Assembly (NCBI RefSeq): GCF_901827155.1
Contig: NZ_LR594659.1
Location: forward strand, 4,092,001-4,156,000
Length of the DNA: 64,000 bases
Source: Variovorax sp. PBL-H6
Lineage (GTDB): Bacteria > Pseudomonadota > Gammaproteobacteria > Burkholderiales > Burkholderiaceae_C
Direction of reading: 5' to 3'
Position numbers and translations under genes: made by a program. Within the stretch, counting starts at the first letter, position 1, and each line of letters starts with the position of its first letter. A model generated the notes under the pieces. That model was given only the letters and a program-made list of their open reading frames with translations, had not been told where the DNA came from and made no database searches. Of this stretch, positions 30,424 to 39,932 are shown one piece after another.

Positions 30424-33400
30424 ATGCCTGGAGGCGGTCGCCGGTCGATCGCCCTCTCCCGATCTCCGCACGTGCCGCTCGCCGATTTCCATCTTGCCGT
30501 CAGTGGCTGGTTCAGCCGCAGCTTTCCCGTGCCCACGAAAGCGCAGAAAGCCGCCTGGCCCGCCATTCGCGCCGGGCGCCACACGTTGGTCGCGGCACCC
30601 ACCGGCTCGGGCAAGACCCTGACCGCCTTTCTCGCCGCGCTGGACGGGCTCGTGCGCCAGGGCCTCGCGCCCGGGGGCCTGCCGGACGAGACCGCCGTGT
30701 TGTATGTCTCGCCCCTCAAGGCGCTGTCCAACGACATCCGCCTGAACCTCGAAGCGCCGCTGGCGGGCATCCGTACCGAGCTGGCGGCACTGGGCTTGCC
30801 CGACGTGGAGATCCGCAGCGCCGTGCGCACCGGCGACACACCTTCCAGGGAACGCCAGCAGAACCTGCGCAAGCCACCGCACATCCTCGTGACCACGCCC
30901 GAGTCGCTCTACGTGCTGCTCGGCTCGGCTTCGGGCCGGGGCATGCTGTCCACCGTGCGCACGGTGATCGTCGACGAGATCCACGCCATCGCCGCAGGCA
31001 AGCGGGGCAGCCATCTGTCGCTCTCGCTGGAACGGCTGCAGTCGCTGTGCGGTCGGCCGCTCATCCGCATCGGCCTGTCGGCCACCCAGAAGCCGATCGC
31101 CGAAGTCGCGCGCTTCCTGGTGGGCGCGGGCCACGTGCATGAAGGTGTTGCCGACTGCGAGGTCGTCGACATCGGCTACGCCAAGGAACGCGACCTCGCG
31201 CTCGAGCTGCCCCCGCAGCCACTGGGCGCAGTGATGACCCACGAGCAATGGGACCAGGTGTATGCGCGCGTGGCCGAGCTGGTGCTGCTGCATCGAACCA
31301 CGCTGGTCTTCGTCAACACCCGCCGCATGGCCGAACGCGCCGCCCGCCATCTCGGCGAGCGCCTGGGCAAGGACGCGGTCGCTGCGCACCACGGAAGCCT
31401 CGCCAAGGAGGCGCGCCTCGAAGCCGAGCAGCGCCTCAAACGCGGCGAGCTCCAGGTGCTGGTGGCGACCGCCTCGCTGGAGCTCGGCCTGGACATCGGC
31501 GACGTGGACCTCGTGTGCCAACTGGGCTCGCCGCGCTCCATTGCCACCTTCCTGCAGCGCGCCGGACGCTCGGGCCATTCGGTGGGGGGCACGCCCAAGG
31601 CGCGCCTCTTCCCGCAGTCGCGCGACGAGTTGGTCGAGTGCGCCGCCCTGCTGGACTGCATCCGCCGCGGCGAGCTCGACGCCCTGCGCGTGCCCACCGC
31701 CCCGCTCGACGTGCTGGCACAGCAGATCGTGGCCGAGACCGCCTGCCGCGAATGGGACGAGGACGCGCTGTTCGCCCTGGTGCGCCGCGCCTGGCCCTAT
31801 GCACAGCTCGCACGCGAGCAGTACGACGCCGTGGTGCGCATGCTGTCCGAGGGCTTCGCCACCCGCAATGGCCCGCGTGCCGGCTATGTGCACAAGGACG
31901 CGGTGCACCACCGGCTGCGCGAGCGCCGCGGCGCCCGTCTTACGGCCCTGACCTCGGGCGGCACCATTCCCGAGACCGGCGATTACAGCGTGGTGCTGGA
32001 ACCCCAGGCACACCCGATCGGTACAGTGAACGAGGACTTTGCCGTCGAGAGCCTGGCCGGCGACGTGTTCCAGCTCGGCAACACCAGCTATCGCATCCTG
32101 CGCATCGAGACTGGCCGCGTGCGCGTGGAGGACGCGCAGGGCGCAGCGCCCAACATCCCCTTCTGGCTGGGCGAGGCGCCCGGGCGCAGCGACGAGCTCT
32201 CCTTCGGTGTCTCGCGGCTGCGCGAGGAACTCGGCGAACACATCGCCGTGCACGGCGCCGACAGTGCCGTTCGATGGCTGCAGGCGGCCATCGCGCTGTC
32301 CGAGGATGCCGCTCGCCAGCTCGTCGACCACCTGGCGCGCACGCTCGCCATCCTCGGCGTGCTGCCGACGCAGCGGCAGATCGTCCTCGAGCGTTTCTTC
32401 GACGAGACGGGGGCCATGCAGCTGGTCATCCACTCGCCGTTCGGCAGCCGCCTCAACCGCGCCTGGGGGCTGGCGCTGCGCAAGCGCTTTTGCCGCAAGT
32501 TCAACTTCGAGCTCCAGGCCGCGGCCACCGAGGACGCGATCGTGCTGTCGCTGTCGACCAGCCACAGCTTCGCCCTCGATGAGGTGGCGCGCTACCTGCA
32601 TTCGGCCACTGCGCTCGATGTGCTTGTGCAGGCCCTGCTGGACGCGCCGCTCTTCGGTGTGCGCTGGCGCTGGAACGCGACCACCGCGCTGGCGCTGCCG
32701 CGCTTCGTCGGCGGCCGCAAGGTGCCGCCGCAGCTGCAGCGCATGAAGTCCGAGGATCTGCTCGCCAGTGTTTTTCCCGACCAGGTGGCCTGCGCCGAGA
32801 ACCTGGCCGGCGAGCGCGAGATCCCCGACCACCCGCTGGTCGCGCAGACGCTGGACGACTGCCTGCACGAGGCGATGGACGCCGAAGGCTGGCTGCGCCT
32901 GCTGCGCCGCATGGAGGCTGGCGAGGTACAGGTGACGGCGTGCGACTTGCCCGCCCCCTCCCCGCTCGCGGCCGAAGTCCTCAACGCGCGCCCCTATGCC
33001 TTCCTCGACGACGCCCCGCTGGAGGAGCGGCGAACGCAGGCCGTGCAGAGCCGGCGCTACGCCGATCCCGAGAGTGCGGACGATCTGGGCCGGCTCGACG
33101 CAGACGCCATCGAGAGTGTCCGTGAGGAAGCCTGGCCGCATCCGCGTCATTGCGACGAAATGCACGAAGCGCTCAACGGCCTGGCCGCGCTCACCGATGA
33201 AGAGGTCGCGCGCGATGCGGCGTGGACACCGTGGCTTGCAGCGCTGGCCGAGGCAGGCCGCGCGACCCGCCTTCTACCGGCGGGCCCGGGCGCGGGCCTG
33301 TGGGTAGCGGCTGAACGCCTGTCGCTCGCACGCGCGCTTTATCCTTCGGCCGTCTTCCAGCCCGCCATCGAGCCACCGGTCGAGTACGCCCAAGGCCCGT

Positions 33401-34818
33401 CGACGCGCGACGAAGCATTGCGCGAGCTGCTGCAGTCGCGCTTGGGCGGGCTCGGGCCGGTGTCCACGCACGTATTGGCGCGACAGCTTCAGCTGCCCGA
33501 GACCGAAGTCGAGACGGCATTGCTCGGCCTGCAGGGCGAAGGCGTCCTGTTGCAGGGGCGCTTCACCCCCGGTGCCACCGAGCCCGAATGGTGCGAGCGC
33601 CATCTGCTGGCCCGCATCCACCGCTACACCCTCAAACGACTGCGGCGCGAGATCGAGCCCGTCGAGCCGCGCGACTTTGCGCGATTCCTGTTCGAGTGGC
33701 AGCATGTGAGCGCCGCGTCCAGAGTCAACGGTCCCGAGGCGCTGTCCGGCGTGCTGACCCAACTCGAAGGCTACGAGGCGCCGGCCGGAATATGGGAGGC
33801 CGAGTTGCTGCCGGCCCGTGTGAACGACTACGCCAGCGCCTGGCTCGACGATCTCTGCACTGCCGGCCGCGTGATGTGGTCGCGCCTGCGCCCCACTGCG
33901 CCCGAGAGCCGGACCGGCCGCGCCGGCAGCTCGCTGCGCGCCACGCCGATTCTCCTGCTCCCACGCCGCAGCGCTGCACTCTGGACCCAGCTCGCGCCTG
34001 TGCCCGTCGACGATGCTGGGCTGGGCTCGCGCGCGCAGCGCGTGGCAGCCTGGCTCGGTGAGCACGGCGCTTCTTTTTTCGACGAGATCGCAGACGGCAG
34101 CCGTCTGCTGGGCACCGAACTCGAGGATGCGCTGTCCGAACTGGTGGCGCGCGGCCGCGTGCGCTGCGACAGCTATGCGGGCCTGCGGGCGCTGCTGGTG
34201 CCGGCCTCGAAGCGCTCGGCCTCCCATTCGCCCCATCGTCGTCGGCGCGGCGCCCTGTTCGGCATCGAAGACGCCGGCCGCTGGTCGCTGGTGCGGCCGC
34301 CGGGAAGCAACAACGCGGTTCCCGACGCGATCGAGCAGGTCGCGCGCGTGCTGCTGCGGCGCTACGGCGTGATGTGCTGGCACCTGATCGAGCGCGAGGC
34401 CGCATGGCTTCCACCGTGGCGCGACTTGGTGCGCAGCTACCGGCGGCTGGAAGCCCGCGGCGAAATCCGCGGCGGCCGCTTCATCGCCGGGCTGTCGGGC
34501 GAGCAGTTCGCGCTGCCGGAGGCGATCGGGCTGATGCGCAACGTGCGCCGGCAACCACCGGATGCAAGGCTGATCTGCCTCTCGGCGGCCGACCCCGCCA
34601 ATCTGCTCGGAAGCGTTCTGGCAGGCGACCGGGTGCCGCGCGTGCCGGGCTCGCGCGTGCTCTACAGGGACGGCGAGCCCATTGCGACCAGCATTGCGGG
34701 CGAGATCCGGATTCTCGCGCCGCTGGACGAGGCGTCGGAGAGGGAGGCGCGCAAGGCGCTGACGCTGGACCCGGCATGGCGCTCGTTGTCCGTAGCCGCC
34801 ATGGCCGCCCCGGGCTGA
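30424..34818 (+). CDS. lhr: Lhr-family ATP-dependent DNA helicase (long, full-length form)
   Basis: This 1464-residue superfamily 2 helicase has Walker A APTGSGKT (58-65), DEIH box (184-187), [24 protein letters not shown] and QRAGRSGH, followed by winged-helix, Lhr-core and the long C-terminal region also seen in E. coli Lhr (about 1538 residues). Lhr translocates 3'-5' on single-stranded DNA and is linked to DNA repair. ATG 30424 is used; GTG 30472 gives an N-terminus closer to some homologues. It seems monocistronic. Confidence 0.9.
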   Translation: MPGGGRRSIALSRSPHVPLADFHLAVSGWFSRSFPVPTKAQKAAWPAIRAGRHTLVAAPTGSGKTLTAFLAALDGLVRQGLAPGGLPDETAVLYVSPLKALSNDIRLNLEAPLAGIRTELAALGLPDVEIRSAVRTGDTPSRERQQNLRKPPHILVTTPESLYVLLGSASGRGMLSTVRTVIVDEIHAIAAGKRGSHLSLSLERLQSLCGRPLIRIGLSATQKPIAEVARFLVGAGHVHEGVADCEVVDIGYAKERDLALELPPQPLGAVMTHEQWDQVYARVAELVLLHRTTLVFVNTRRMAERAARHLGERLGKDAVAAHHGSLAKEARLEAEQRLKRGELQVLVATASLELGLDIGDVDLVCQLGSPRSIATFLQRAGRSGHSVGGTPKARLFPQSRDELVECAALLDCIRRGELDALRVPTAPLDVLAQQIVAETACREWDEDALFALVRRAWPYAQLAREQYDAVVRMLSEGFATRNGPRAGYVHKDAVHHRLRERRGARLTALTSGGTIPETGDYSVVLEPQAHPIGTVNEDFAVESLAGDVFQLGNTSYRILRIETGRVRVEDAQGAAPNIPFWLGEAPGRSDELSFGVSRLREELGEHIAVHGADSAVRWLQAAIALSEDAARQLVDHLARTLAILGVLPTQRQIVLERFFDETGAMQLVIHSPFGSRLNRAWGLALRKRFCRKFNFELQAAATEDAIVLSLSTSHSFALDEVARYLHSATALDVLVQALLDAPLFGVRWRWNATTALALPRFVGGRKVPPQLQRMKSEDLLASVFPDQVACAENLAGEREIPDHPLVAQTLDDCLHEAMDAEGWLRLLRRMEAGEVQVTACDLPAPSPLAAEVLNARPYAFLDDAPLEERRTQAVQSRRYADPESADDLGRLDADAIESVREEAWPHPRHCDEMHEALNGLAALTDEEVARDAAWTPWLAALAEAGRATRLLPAGPGAGLWVAAERLSLARALYPSAVFQPAIEPPVEYAQGPSTRDEALRELLQSRLGGLGPVSTHVLARQLQLPETEVETALLGLQGEGVLLQGRFTPGATEPEWCERHLLARIHRYTLKRLRREIEPVEPRDFARFLFEWQHVSAASRVNGPEALSGVLTQLEGYEAPAGIWEAELLPARVNDYASAWLDDLCTAGRVMWSRLRPTAPESRTGRAGSSLRATPILLLPRRSAALWTQLAPVPVDDAGLGSRAQRVAAWLGEHGASFFDEIADGSRLLGTELEDALSELVARGRVRCDSYAGLRALLVPASKRSASHSPHRRRRGALFGIEDAGRWSLVRPPGSNNAVPDAIEQVARVLLRRYGVMCWHLIEREAAWLPPWRDLVRSYRRLEARGEIRGGRFIAGLSGEQFALPEAIGLMRNVRRQPPDARLICLSAADPANLLGSVLAGDRVPRVPGSRVLYRDGEPIATSIAGEIRILAPLDEASEREARKALTLDPAWRSLSVAAMAAPG

Positions 34819-34972
34819 GGAATGGGCGGGCGTCCTCCGCGGCTGCGCACATCCTTGGAGCCTGGGCGCCGGCGGCGCAGAGGAGGCGACAGTCAGTCGC
34901 GGCGTGCTCCTACAACCAAAGCCTCGATGCTCGCCAATGCTCCACATTCTCGGCAGACATGGAGGATTTCTG

Positions 34973-35428
34973 ATGACCAGCGAACCGGCATGTCCAGCCG
35001 ATGCCTGCCGTAGTTTGCGCGTGCTGGTGGTGGAAGACGACCCCGAGGTTCTGGAAGCGTCCCTGGAAGCACTTGAACTGCTCGGCCACTGGGCGACGGG
35101 CGTACGCAGTGCCGAAGGCGCGATCGATCGCTTCCTTGAAGGTGCCTTCGACGTGCTGATGGCCGACATCGGACTGCCCGGACTCTCCGGTCTGGAGCTG
35201 GCGGACAAGCTGCAGACCCGCTGCGGATTGCCGATCATCTTCGCGACCGCAAGCCAAGCGCCCGAGAGGCCGATCGCCGGCGCTTTCTGGCTGTGCAAGC
35301 CCTTCAGCATCGAGCAACTCGGCGATGCCTTGCGCCAAGCTGCTCGCCTTCGCCCAGCCTCGGCTTCCCCTTCGATGCTCCCGGCAGCGCCCGGCTCTCT
35401 TTCGTCGGGCGCGCTTCTGGCACGCTGA
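34973..35428 (+). CDS. Orphan single-domain response regulator
   Basis: This 151-residue protein is essentially one CheY-like receiver domain. It has an acidic cluster Glu21-Asp22-Asp23, phospho-acceptor Asp65 (MADIGLPG), Thr92 and Lys109 (LCKPFS). After residue 125 there is only a Ser/Ala/Pro-rich tail, with no output domain. ATG 34973 has a GGAGG site 7 bases upstream. No histidine kinase is nearby, so the phosphodonor is unknown. It may act by protein-protein contact, like other CheY-like adaptors. Confidence 0.87.
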   Translation: MTSEPACPADACRSLRVLVVEDDPEVLEASLEALELLGHWATGVRSAEGAIDRFLEGAFDVLMADIGLPGLSGLELADKLQTRCGLPIIFATASQAPERPIAGAFWLCKPFSIEQLGDALRQAARLRPASASPSMLPAAPGSLSSGALLAR

Positions 35429-35464
35429 AGCGAGCCATGCCTGTCGTGGGCACCGGCCGCCGAT

Positions 35465-35830
35465 TCAACCCCGCTGGCAGCTCGCGTAGACCAGCGCCAG
35501 GTAGTCGGCGTGCTTGCGAAGACTCTCCAGCTGCTGCAGCGTGTTGCCCTCGATAGGATCCTTGGGATCCAGGCGGAGCTCACCGTCGGGCATGAGGATG
35601 AAATGGGTCTTCCCACCCGGGCTTCCGCCCGGATCCTGCGCGCTGACATAGCCGCAGGCCGTTCCTGTTGCCTTGTTGTAAAAGACACCTGAGAGGTTTG
35701 CCGTACGGGGTTGGGGCAGCCTGCTCTTCACGCGTGACTCAACCTGCCACACCGGCCAGTAGAACCACCAGGCGCCGACGCAACCAGCAAAGATCGAGAC
35801 ACTGGCAAGCAGGCAAACGAAGACTCTCAT
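35465..35830 (-). CDS. Membrane-anchored hypothetical protein, second gene of a two-gene unit
   Basis: This is a 121-residue protein with an N-terminal hydrophobic segment (about 1-25) including SIFAGC, a borderline lipobox, followed by WWFYWPVW. The rest is soluble (GVFYNKATGTACGYVSAQDP) and ends with a Cys-containing tail. It starts inside the upstream gene through an ATGA overlap. I do not recognise the family; the product is probably exported or inner-membrane anchored. Confidence 0.65.
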   Translation of the reverse strand: MRVFVCLLASVSIFAGCVGAWWFYWPVWQVESRVKSRLPQPRTANLSGVFYNKATGTACGYVSAQDPGGSPGGKTHFILMPDGELRLDPKDPIEGNTLQQLESLRKHADYLALVYASCQRG

Positions 35831-36135
35831 GGCGTGTCCTTGTCATCGGGTTGCACGAACTGCATCGCAAACCGGCCTAACGGGGTCAGTTCCGTCACCG
35901 TCGCCGTCCCGACGCGGCCGGCCGCCGCGGAAAACGATGCCTTGACCCAGCCGCCATCCTTCAGGATGCGCAACGCCTCGATGTCCTCCATCGACGTGAA
36001 GACCATCGGAAGCGGTCCTTTCGCCACTCGCTGAAGCACCTTATAGGAGGACAAGGGTGCCTCCGCAGTCCCGCTGGAAATGCGGTCGGGTTTTCGTCTC
36101 GGCACGTGAAGGCATGTAGCCAATTGTAATTTCAT
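35827..36135 (-). CDS. Hypothetical protein, first gene of a two-gene unit
   Basis: This is a 102-residue soluble protein of unknown family. The C-terminal 70 residues (YKVLQRVAKGPLP, DIEALRILKDGGWVKASFS, TVTELTPLGRFAM) look like a compact winged-helix-like or small alpha/beta domain. ATG 36135 has no good ribosome site; MVFTSMEDIEAL further in is an alternative. The palindrome ATTTC-AC-GAAAT (36168-36179) lies 33 bases upstream and may be an operator. The stop overlaps the next gene by four bases. Confidence 0.6.
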   Translation of the reverse strand: MKLQLATCLHVPRRKPDRISSGTAEAPLSSYKVLQRVAKGPLPMVFTSMEDIEALRILKDGGWVKASFSAAAGRVGTATVTELTPLGRFAMQFVQPDDKDTP

Positions 36136-36370
36136 GTAGTACTTACAGGCTACTCTTCTTGTGCGGCATTTCACGAAATAGACGCGTGCAGACATCTCCA
36201 GGGTGCGGGCGCCGCCGAGCGCCATCGAGAGCAGCCCAAAACATGAAGAAGTTGCGGATGCCGCGTGCGTTTGCCCGTCCCTGCCCGCCGTGGGCTGGCG
36301 CTTTGTGTAGTCTTGATTCGTTAGGCTTGCGAGCGTCGCCGAGGCTCGCTCATGCCGAATGGAGGCAGAC
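36136..36370. other. Intergenic region between divergent small genes with a short palindrome
   Basis: This 235-base region is relatively AT-rich at its left end. It holds the perfect palindrome ATTTC-AC-GAAAT (36168-36179) upstream of the minus-strand unit and a GGAGG ribosome site (36361-36365) for the plus-strand gene. I see no clear sigma-70 promoter. Confidence 0.4.
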
Positions 36371-36568
36371 ATGCACGACTCTTTGACGCCTATCGACACG
36401 TCGTTCGACCAATGGACGCGGCTGTCGGACGCCTTCAAACAACACCTCTCGCGCATGAAGGAAGGGGACGACGAGGCGCGCGCCGAAGCCATTCGCCTGG
36501 CGCGGGAACTCGACGCACTCACCCGCCTGCTCACCCGCGAGCTGAACGCTGGATTGAACAGACCCTGA
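36371..36568 (+). CDS. Small helical hypothetical protein (65 aa)
   Basis: The start ATG at 36371 is set by GGAGG five bases upstream; an ATG 12 bases earlier lacks a ribosome site. The product (DQWTRLSDAFKQHLSRMKEG, EAIRLARELDALTRLLTREL) is predicted to be two amphipathic helices, charged and cytoplasmic. No family is recognised. Confidence 0.65.
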   Translation: MHDSLTPIDTSFDQWTRLSDAFKQHLSRMKEGDDEARAEAIRLARELDALTRLLTRELNAGLNRP

Positions 36569-36877
36569 ACCCGGGAGAGCGGCGCCTCGACTCGCCTGTC
36601 CCCATCTCTGACAACCAATCTCCACCCTTCGAGACGAAAAGCGAAGCACGGGTCCGAGGGCCGCGAGATTCTGACGGATTGTTTCCGTCAGCCAAACACC
36701 CTGATTCCCAAACGCTAGGGTTTTCACCTAGTTTCGGGTGCAAACTTGATCCCACAGAGCAGCCATTCACTGTTCTGAGTGAACAGGGCACCGAGCGTGG
36801 TGGTCGTCCCCCTTTGGACGCCAACCCCACCCAAGACCGGTTCGAAATCAATCCCAAGTCATTCGCAAGGAACTGAA
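36569..36877. other. 309-base structured leader region upstream of the repeat-containing secreted protein
   Basis: No gene is seen. Several dyads occur. CTGACGGA-TTGTT-TCCGTCAG (36671-36691) is a perfect 8-bp stem. CTAGG-N7-CCTAG lies near 36715-36732. Two overlapping, mutually exclusive stems lie at 36766-36785: TTCACT-GTTCTG-AGTGAA and TGTTC-TGAGT-GAACA. None has a T-tract. The region could be a long regulated 5' leader or hold operators. Confidence 0.45.
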
Positions 36878-37255
36878 ATGAAGACCTCAAATATCATCGC
36901 CGCAGCCGCTCTTTCGCTTCTCGCCGCCGCTGGCGCTCAAGCCGAAACCTACGAAGGTGTGCAAGCACCGGTGTCGGCGAACAGCCGCGCCGACGTGAGG
37001 ACCCAGGCGGTTGTCGCCGCGCACAGCGAGAACCCGTACGCCGAAGGCGTCTCGTCGCGCGTCGCGCCCATCTTGACCGCCTCTGCCGCGCGTGACGTGG
37101 TCCGCAATGAGGCCGTGGCCGCCGCACGCGGCCCCAACCCCTACGCCGAGGGCTATGGGCAAGGCGCCACGCCGGTGCTGGCGAGCACCGTCGACCGGGC
37201 CGCAGTTCGCGCCGAGGCGCGCGCCGCCGCTCGCGGCCAGCAACTCGCGCTTTAA
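36878..37255 (+). CDS. Secreted repeat protein with NPYAEG motifs
   Basis: This 125-residue protein has a clear signal peptide (MKTSNIIAAAALSLLAAAGA, cleavage after AQA22). The mature part is built from an imperfect repeat R-x-x-V-R-x-E-A-x-A-A-A-R-G-x-NPYAEG, at about 37-57, 71-92 and a truncated copy at 106-120. This resembles DUF4148-like secreted proteins common in Burkholderiales, but the match is uncertain. It is followed by a strong terminator, so it is the end of a transcript. Function is unknown. Confidence 0.75.
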   Translation: MKTSNIIAAAALSLLAAAGAQAETYEGVQAPVSANSRADVRTQAVVAAHSENPYAEGVSSRVAPILTASAARDVVRNEAVAAARGPNPYAEGYGQGATPVLASTVDRAAVRAEARAAARGQQLAL

Positions 37256-37277
37256 GCGCCTCGCGCACCGCGCAGCA

Positions 37278-37315
37278 AGCCGGGTTCATGCGAAATGCAT
37301 GAACCCGGCTTTTTT
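37278..37315 (+). terminator. Strong intrinsic terminator
   Basis: AGCCGGGTTCATGC (37278-37291) and GCATGAACCCGGCT (37297-37310) form a perfect 14-bp stem with loop GAAAT, followed by a T-tract. It lies 22 bases after the stop of the repeat-protein gene and is among the strongest terminators in the window. Confidence 0.92.
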
Positions 37316-37391
37316 CTTCTGTCGCGAAGCCGCGCCGGCATCGAGAATGCCCATGCTCCGAGACCCGGAGCGCGGCACAATCTCGTTCAGC

Positions 37392-37652
37392 ATGACGCAG
37401 CAACTGCCCCACCCTGACGACCTGAGCGATGCGGAACTCGCGGAACAGGCCCACGCTTGGCGGCGCCTGGCGCTCCGCGGCGACCGCACCGCGCGCGCGC
37501 CCGCACACGCCTACGAGACCGCACTTCGAGAGCGCGTGCGCGCCTCGATGGCCGCCGAACTGATGGCCAGCGCCTCCGCCGCCGGGCCCGAACCCAAGCG
37601 CCCGTGGTGGCGCCGCTTGTGGCCGCTTTCGGACGAGCGCGTCACCTCCTGA
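37392..37652 (+). CDS. Small hypothetical protein (86 aa)
   Basis: This charged, helical protein begins MTQQLPHPDDLSDAELAEQA and contains HAWRRLALRGDRTAR and a basic-aromatic end KRPWWRRLWPLSDE. The DLSDAELAEQAxAWRRxALRGD pattern is one I associate with short Burkholderiales proteins of unknown function. An upstream ATG at 37351 is possible; the ribosome site of either is weak. It is cytoplasmic, with no domain recognised. Confidence 0.6.
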   Translation: MTQQLPHPDDLSDAELAEQAHAWRRLALRGDRTARAPAHAYETALRERVRASMAAELMASASAAGPEPKRPWWRRLWPLSDERVTS

Positions 37653-37776
37653 TGCGCCGGCAGCGCACCGCCCACGCAAGGCTGCCGGCATTTCATGAGG
37701 GCTTTTCCTACGGCACGCGGATCCGGCGGAGCCTAAGCTGAGTCTCGTCAAAAACTAGCGTGATTGAGGAGGCACC

Positions 37777-38184
37777 GTGAAGCACTTCGTCCTCGACTCC
37801 CACATGTGCGCAGCTTTCGGGGGCGCGTTCTACCCGACGGGCCATTCGATCGTGATGTTCCCGAAGGCCGAAGACGCCAGCAGCGTCGGGCACCAGTTGA
37901 TCGACCGCGGCTTCAGCGGCGACGAGGTCTACCTGATTCCGCCCCCCACGATGCTCTCCCAGATCTCACCGACCGTCCGGGAGGACTCCGATACGCCTCT
38001 GCCTTCCGCCGGCACCGATGGGGCCACTGTGAGGGTCTACACCAAGCTGGCCCGAGAAGGCCACACGGGCCTTCTGGTCAAGACCGAGAACCGCGCCGCG
38101 GCCGAACGCCTGATGGAGGTTGTCCGCACCGTGCCCTACTCGGTGGCCGAGCGCTACTGTCGGCTGGTCATCGAAGATCTCTGA
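37777..38184 (+). CDS. Hypothetical protein (135 aa), GTG start
   Basis: GTG 37777 is preceded by a strong GAGGAGG ribosome site. The product (MKHFVLDSHMCAAFGGAFYP, then IDRGFSGDEVYLIPPPTM and KLAREGHTGLLVKTENRAAA) looks like a compact soluble alpha/beta protein; the C-terminal VVRTVPYSVAERYCRLVIEDL (in parts VVRTVPYSVAERYC and RLVIEDL) is well formed. The family is not recognised. Codon use matches neighbours. Confidence 0.7.
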   Translation: MKHFVLDSHMCAAFGGAFYPTGHSIVMFPKAEDASSVGHQLIDRGFSGDEVYLIPPPTMLSQISPTVREDSDTPLPSAGTDGATVRVYTKLAREGHTGLLVKTENRAAAERLMEVVRTVPYSVAERYCRLVIEDL

Positions 38185-38204
38185 TATGAAGCAGCCTCGC
38201 CGGA

Positions 38205-39896
38205 TCAGGCCGGCGTGGCCCGGCTGAGGACGGCGCGCGCCATCGACTGCGCGAGTTCCTGCTCGCCCAGGAAGACGGTGGCCTCGACCTCCTGCGTCAG
38301 CAAGCGCGCCTCGTCCTCGTTGTGGCTTCGGATCACGGTCTGGATTGCGGGATTGAGCGTGCGCGAGGCCTCGATCATCTGTCGGACATTGATGGCATCC
38401 GCGGTTGCCACTACCAGCACGCGCGCCCGCGCAATATGCGCCTGGATCAGCACGGCCGGGTCCGCCGCATCGCCCCACACCGCCGCCCGCCCCTCGGCGC
38501 GCAGTTTCTCGACCAGCTCCCGGTTCTGCTCCACCACCACGAACGGAAGATCGTGGGCCGCGAGTTCTGCTGCGATGCGCCGACCCACCCGGCCATAGCC
38601 GACCAGCACCACCTGGCGGGACAGGTACTTCGCTTCGGTGCTCATCGGCAGCTCGGCCAGCGGGTCGTCGCGCTGGGCGAGCCCGCGCGCAAGGCGCGAA
38701 TGCGCATGCAGCCACTTCTGCAGCGGCCCGACGAGGCCGAACCACAGCGGATTGCTCGCGATCGAGATCAGCGCGCCGGCCAGCAGCAGGCTCTGGCCCT
38801 CTTGCGGAAGCAACCCCAGCGAGACCCCCAGCGCGGCGAGGATGAAGGAGAACTCGCCGATCTGCGCGAGGCTTGCGCTCACCGTCAGCGCCGTCCCCAG
38901 CGGATAGCGAAGGAGCAGCACCAACGCGCAGGCAGCGACCGACTTGCCCAACACGATCACCAGCACCACGGCGAGGACCTGCAGCGGGCGCTCGACCAGC
39001 ACCGAGGGATCGAACAGCATGCCGACCGAGACGAAGAACAGCACTGCGAAGGCATCGCGCAGCGGCAGCGATTCCTGCGCCGCCCGATGGCTGAATTCGG
39101 ACTCGCGCATCACCATGCCGGCGAAAAAGGCGCCCAGCGCGAAAGACACGCCGAACAGTGCCGCCGAGGCGAAGGCGATGCTCACCGCCGCAGCGACCAC
39201 GCACAGCGTGAACAACTCGCGCGAACCGGTTCGCGTGACCTGCCACAGGAGCCAGGGAAAGACCCGACGCCCCACCACCAGCATCAGGAACACGAAGCCG
39301 CCGACCTGCAGCAGCGTGAGTCCGAGCGTCTGCCAGAGCGGTGCCGCGTCCGAGCGCGCCGCGCCGTTGCCCAGCGCCGCGCCCAAAGGGGGCAGCAGCA
39401 CCAGCACCAGCACCATCGCGAGGTCTTCCACGACCAGCCAGCCCACCGCGATGCGGCCGGTGAAGGAATCGAGCAGCCCCAGGCTTTCGAGGGCCCGCAG
39501 CAGCACCACCGTGCTCGCCACGGAGAGCGCCAGCCCGAAGACCAGCGCGCCGCCCGGGCTCCAGCCCCACCAGCTCGCGAGCGCGCCGCCCAGCAGCGTC
39601 GCCACGGCCATCTGCACAAGCGCGCCGGGCAGCGCGATCTTGCGCACCGCAAGCAGGTCATCGAGCGAAAAATGCAGGCCGACGCCGAACATCAGCAGCA
39701 TCACCCCGATCTCGGCCAGCTGCGCGGCGATGCCCGCGTCGGCCACGAAGCCCGGGGTGAAGGGGCCGAGGATCACGCCCGCAATCAGATAGCCCACCAG
39801 CGCCGGCAAGCGCAGCCGTGCCGCCAGGAAGCCGAGGATCAGCGCCAGGCCAAGACCCGCGGCGATGGTATTGATCAGGGAAACGCTGTGGGGCAT
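38205..39896 (-). CDS. ybaL: Monovalent cation:proton antiporter-2 (YbaL/KefB-like) with TrkA-N domain
   Basis: This 563-residue membrane protein has an N-terminal Na+/H+ exchanger domain of about 12 helices (LPALVGYLIAGVILGPFTPG, VEDLAMVLVLVLLPPLG, ALGAFFAGMVMRES) and a C-terminal Rossmann RCK/TrkA-N domain (VVLVGYGRVGRRIAAELA) that binds nucleotide and gates transport. YbaL/Kef proteins exchange K+ or Na+ for protons. No KefG/F-type ancillary gene is adjacent. The subfamily assignment is by overall arrangement and not certain. Confidence 0.87.
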   Translation of the reverse strand: MPHSVSLINTIAAGLGLALILGFLAARLRLPALVGYLIAGVILGPFTPGFVADAGIAAQLAEIGVMLLMFGVGLHFSLDDLLAVRKIALPGALVQMAVATLLGGALASWWGWSPGGALVFGLALSVASTVVLLRALESLGLLDSFTGRIAVGWLVVEDLAMVLVLVLLPPLGAALGNGAARSDAAPLWQTLGLTLLQVGGFVFLMLVVGRRVFPWLLWQVTRTGSRELFTLCVVAAAVSIAFASAALFGVSFALGAFFAGMVMRESEFSHRAAQESLPLRDAFAVLFFVSVGMLFDPSVLVERPLQVLAVVLVIVLGKSVAACALVLLLRYPLGTALTVSASLAQIGEFSFILAALGVSLGLLPQEGQSLLLAGALISIASNPLWFGLVGPLQKWLHAHSRLARGLAQRDDPLAELPMSTEAKYLSRQVVLVGYGRVGRRIAAELAAHDLPFVVVEQNRELVEKLRAEGRAAVWGDAADPAVLIQAHIARARVLVVATADAINVRQMIEASRTLNPAIQTVIRSHNEDEARLLTQEVEATVFLGEQELAQSMARAVLSRATPA

Positions 39897-39932
39897 CGAC
39901 TTGCATTGTGCAAGAGCGAGCCCCGCCTCTCG

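Noticed and set aside
30320..30425. Possible coding fragment on the minus strand upstream of dusA
   Set aside because: About 20 codons show GC-rich third positions, but the frame loses codon bias afterwards and runs through the terminator. No homology is recognised.
30097..33165. Long minus-strand open frame opposite lhr
   Set aside because: Antisense shadow of the helicase gene, with no domain signature; only its intergenic part (30097-30423) was considered separately.
38198..38215. CGCCGG-N6-CCGGCG dyad at the end of the antiporter gene as a terminator
   Set aside because: Short stem without a T-tract in either direction, and such dyads are frequent by chance in DNA of this GC content.
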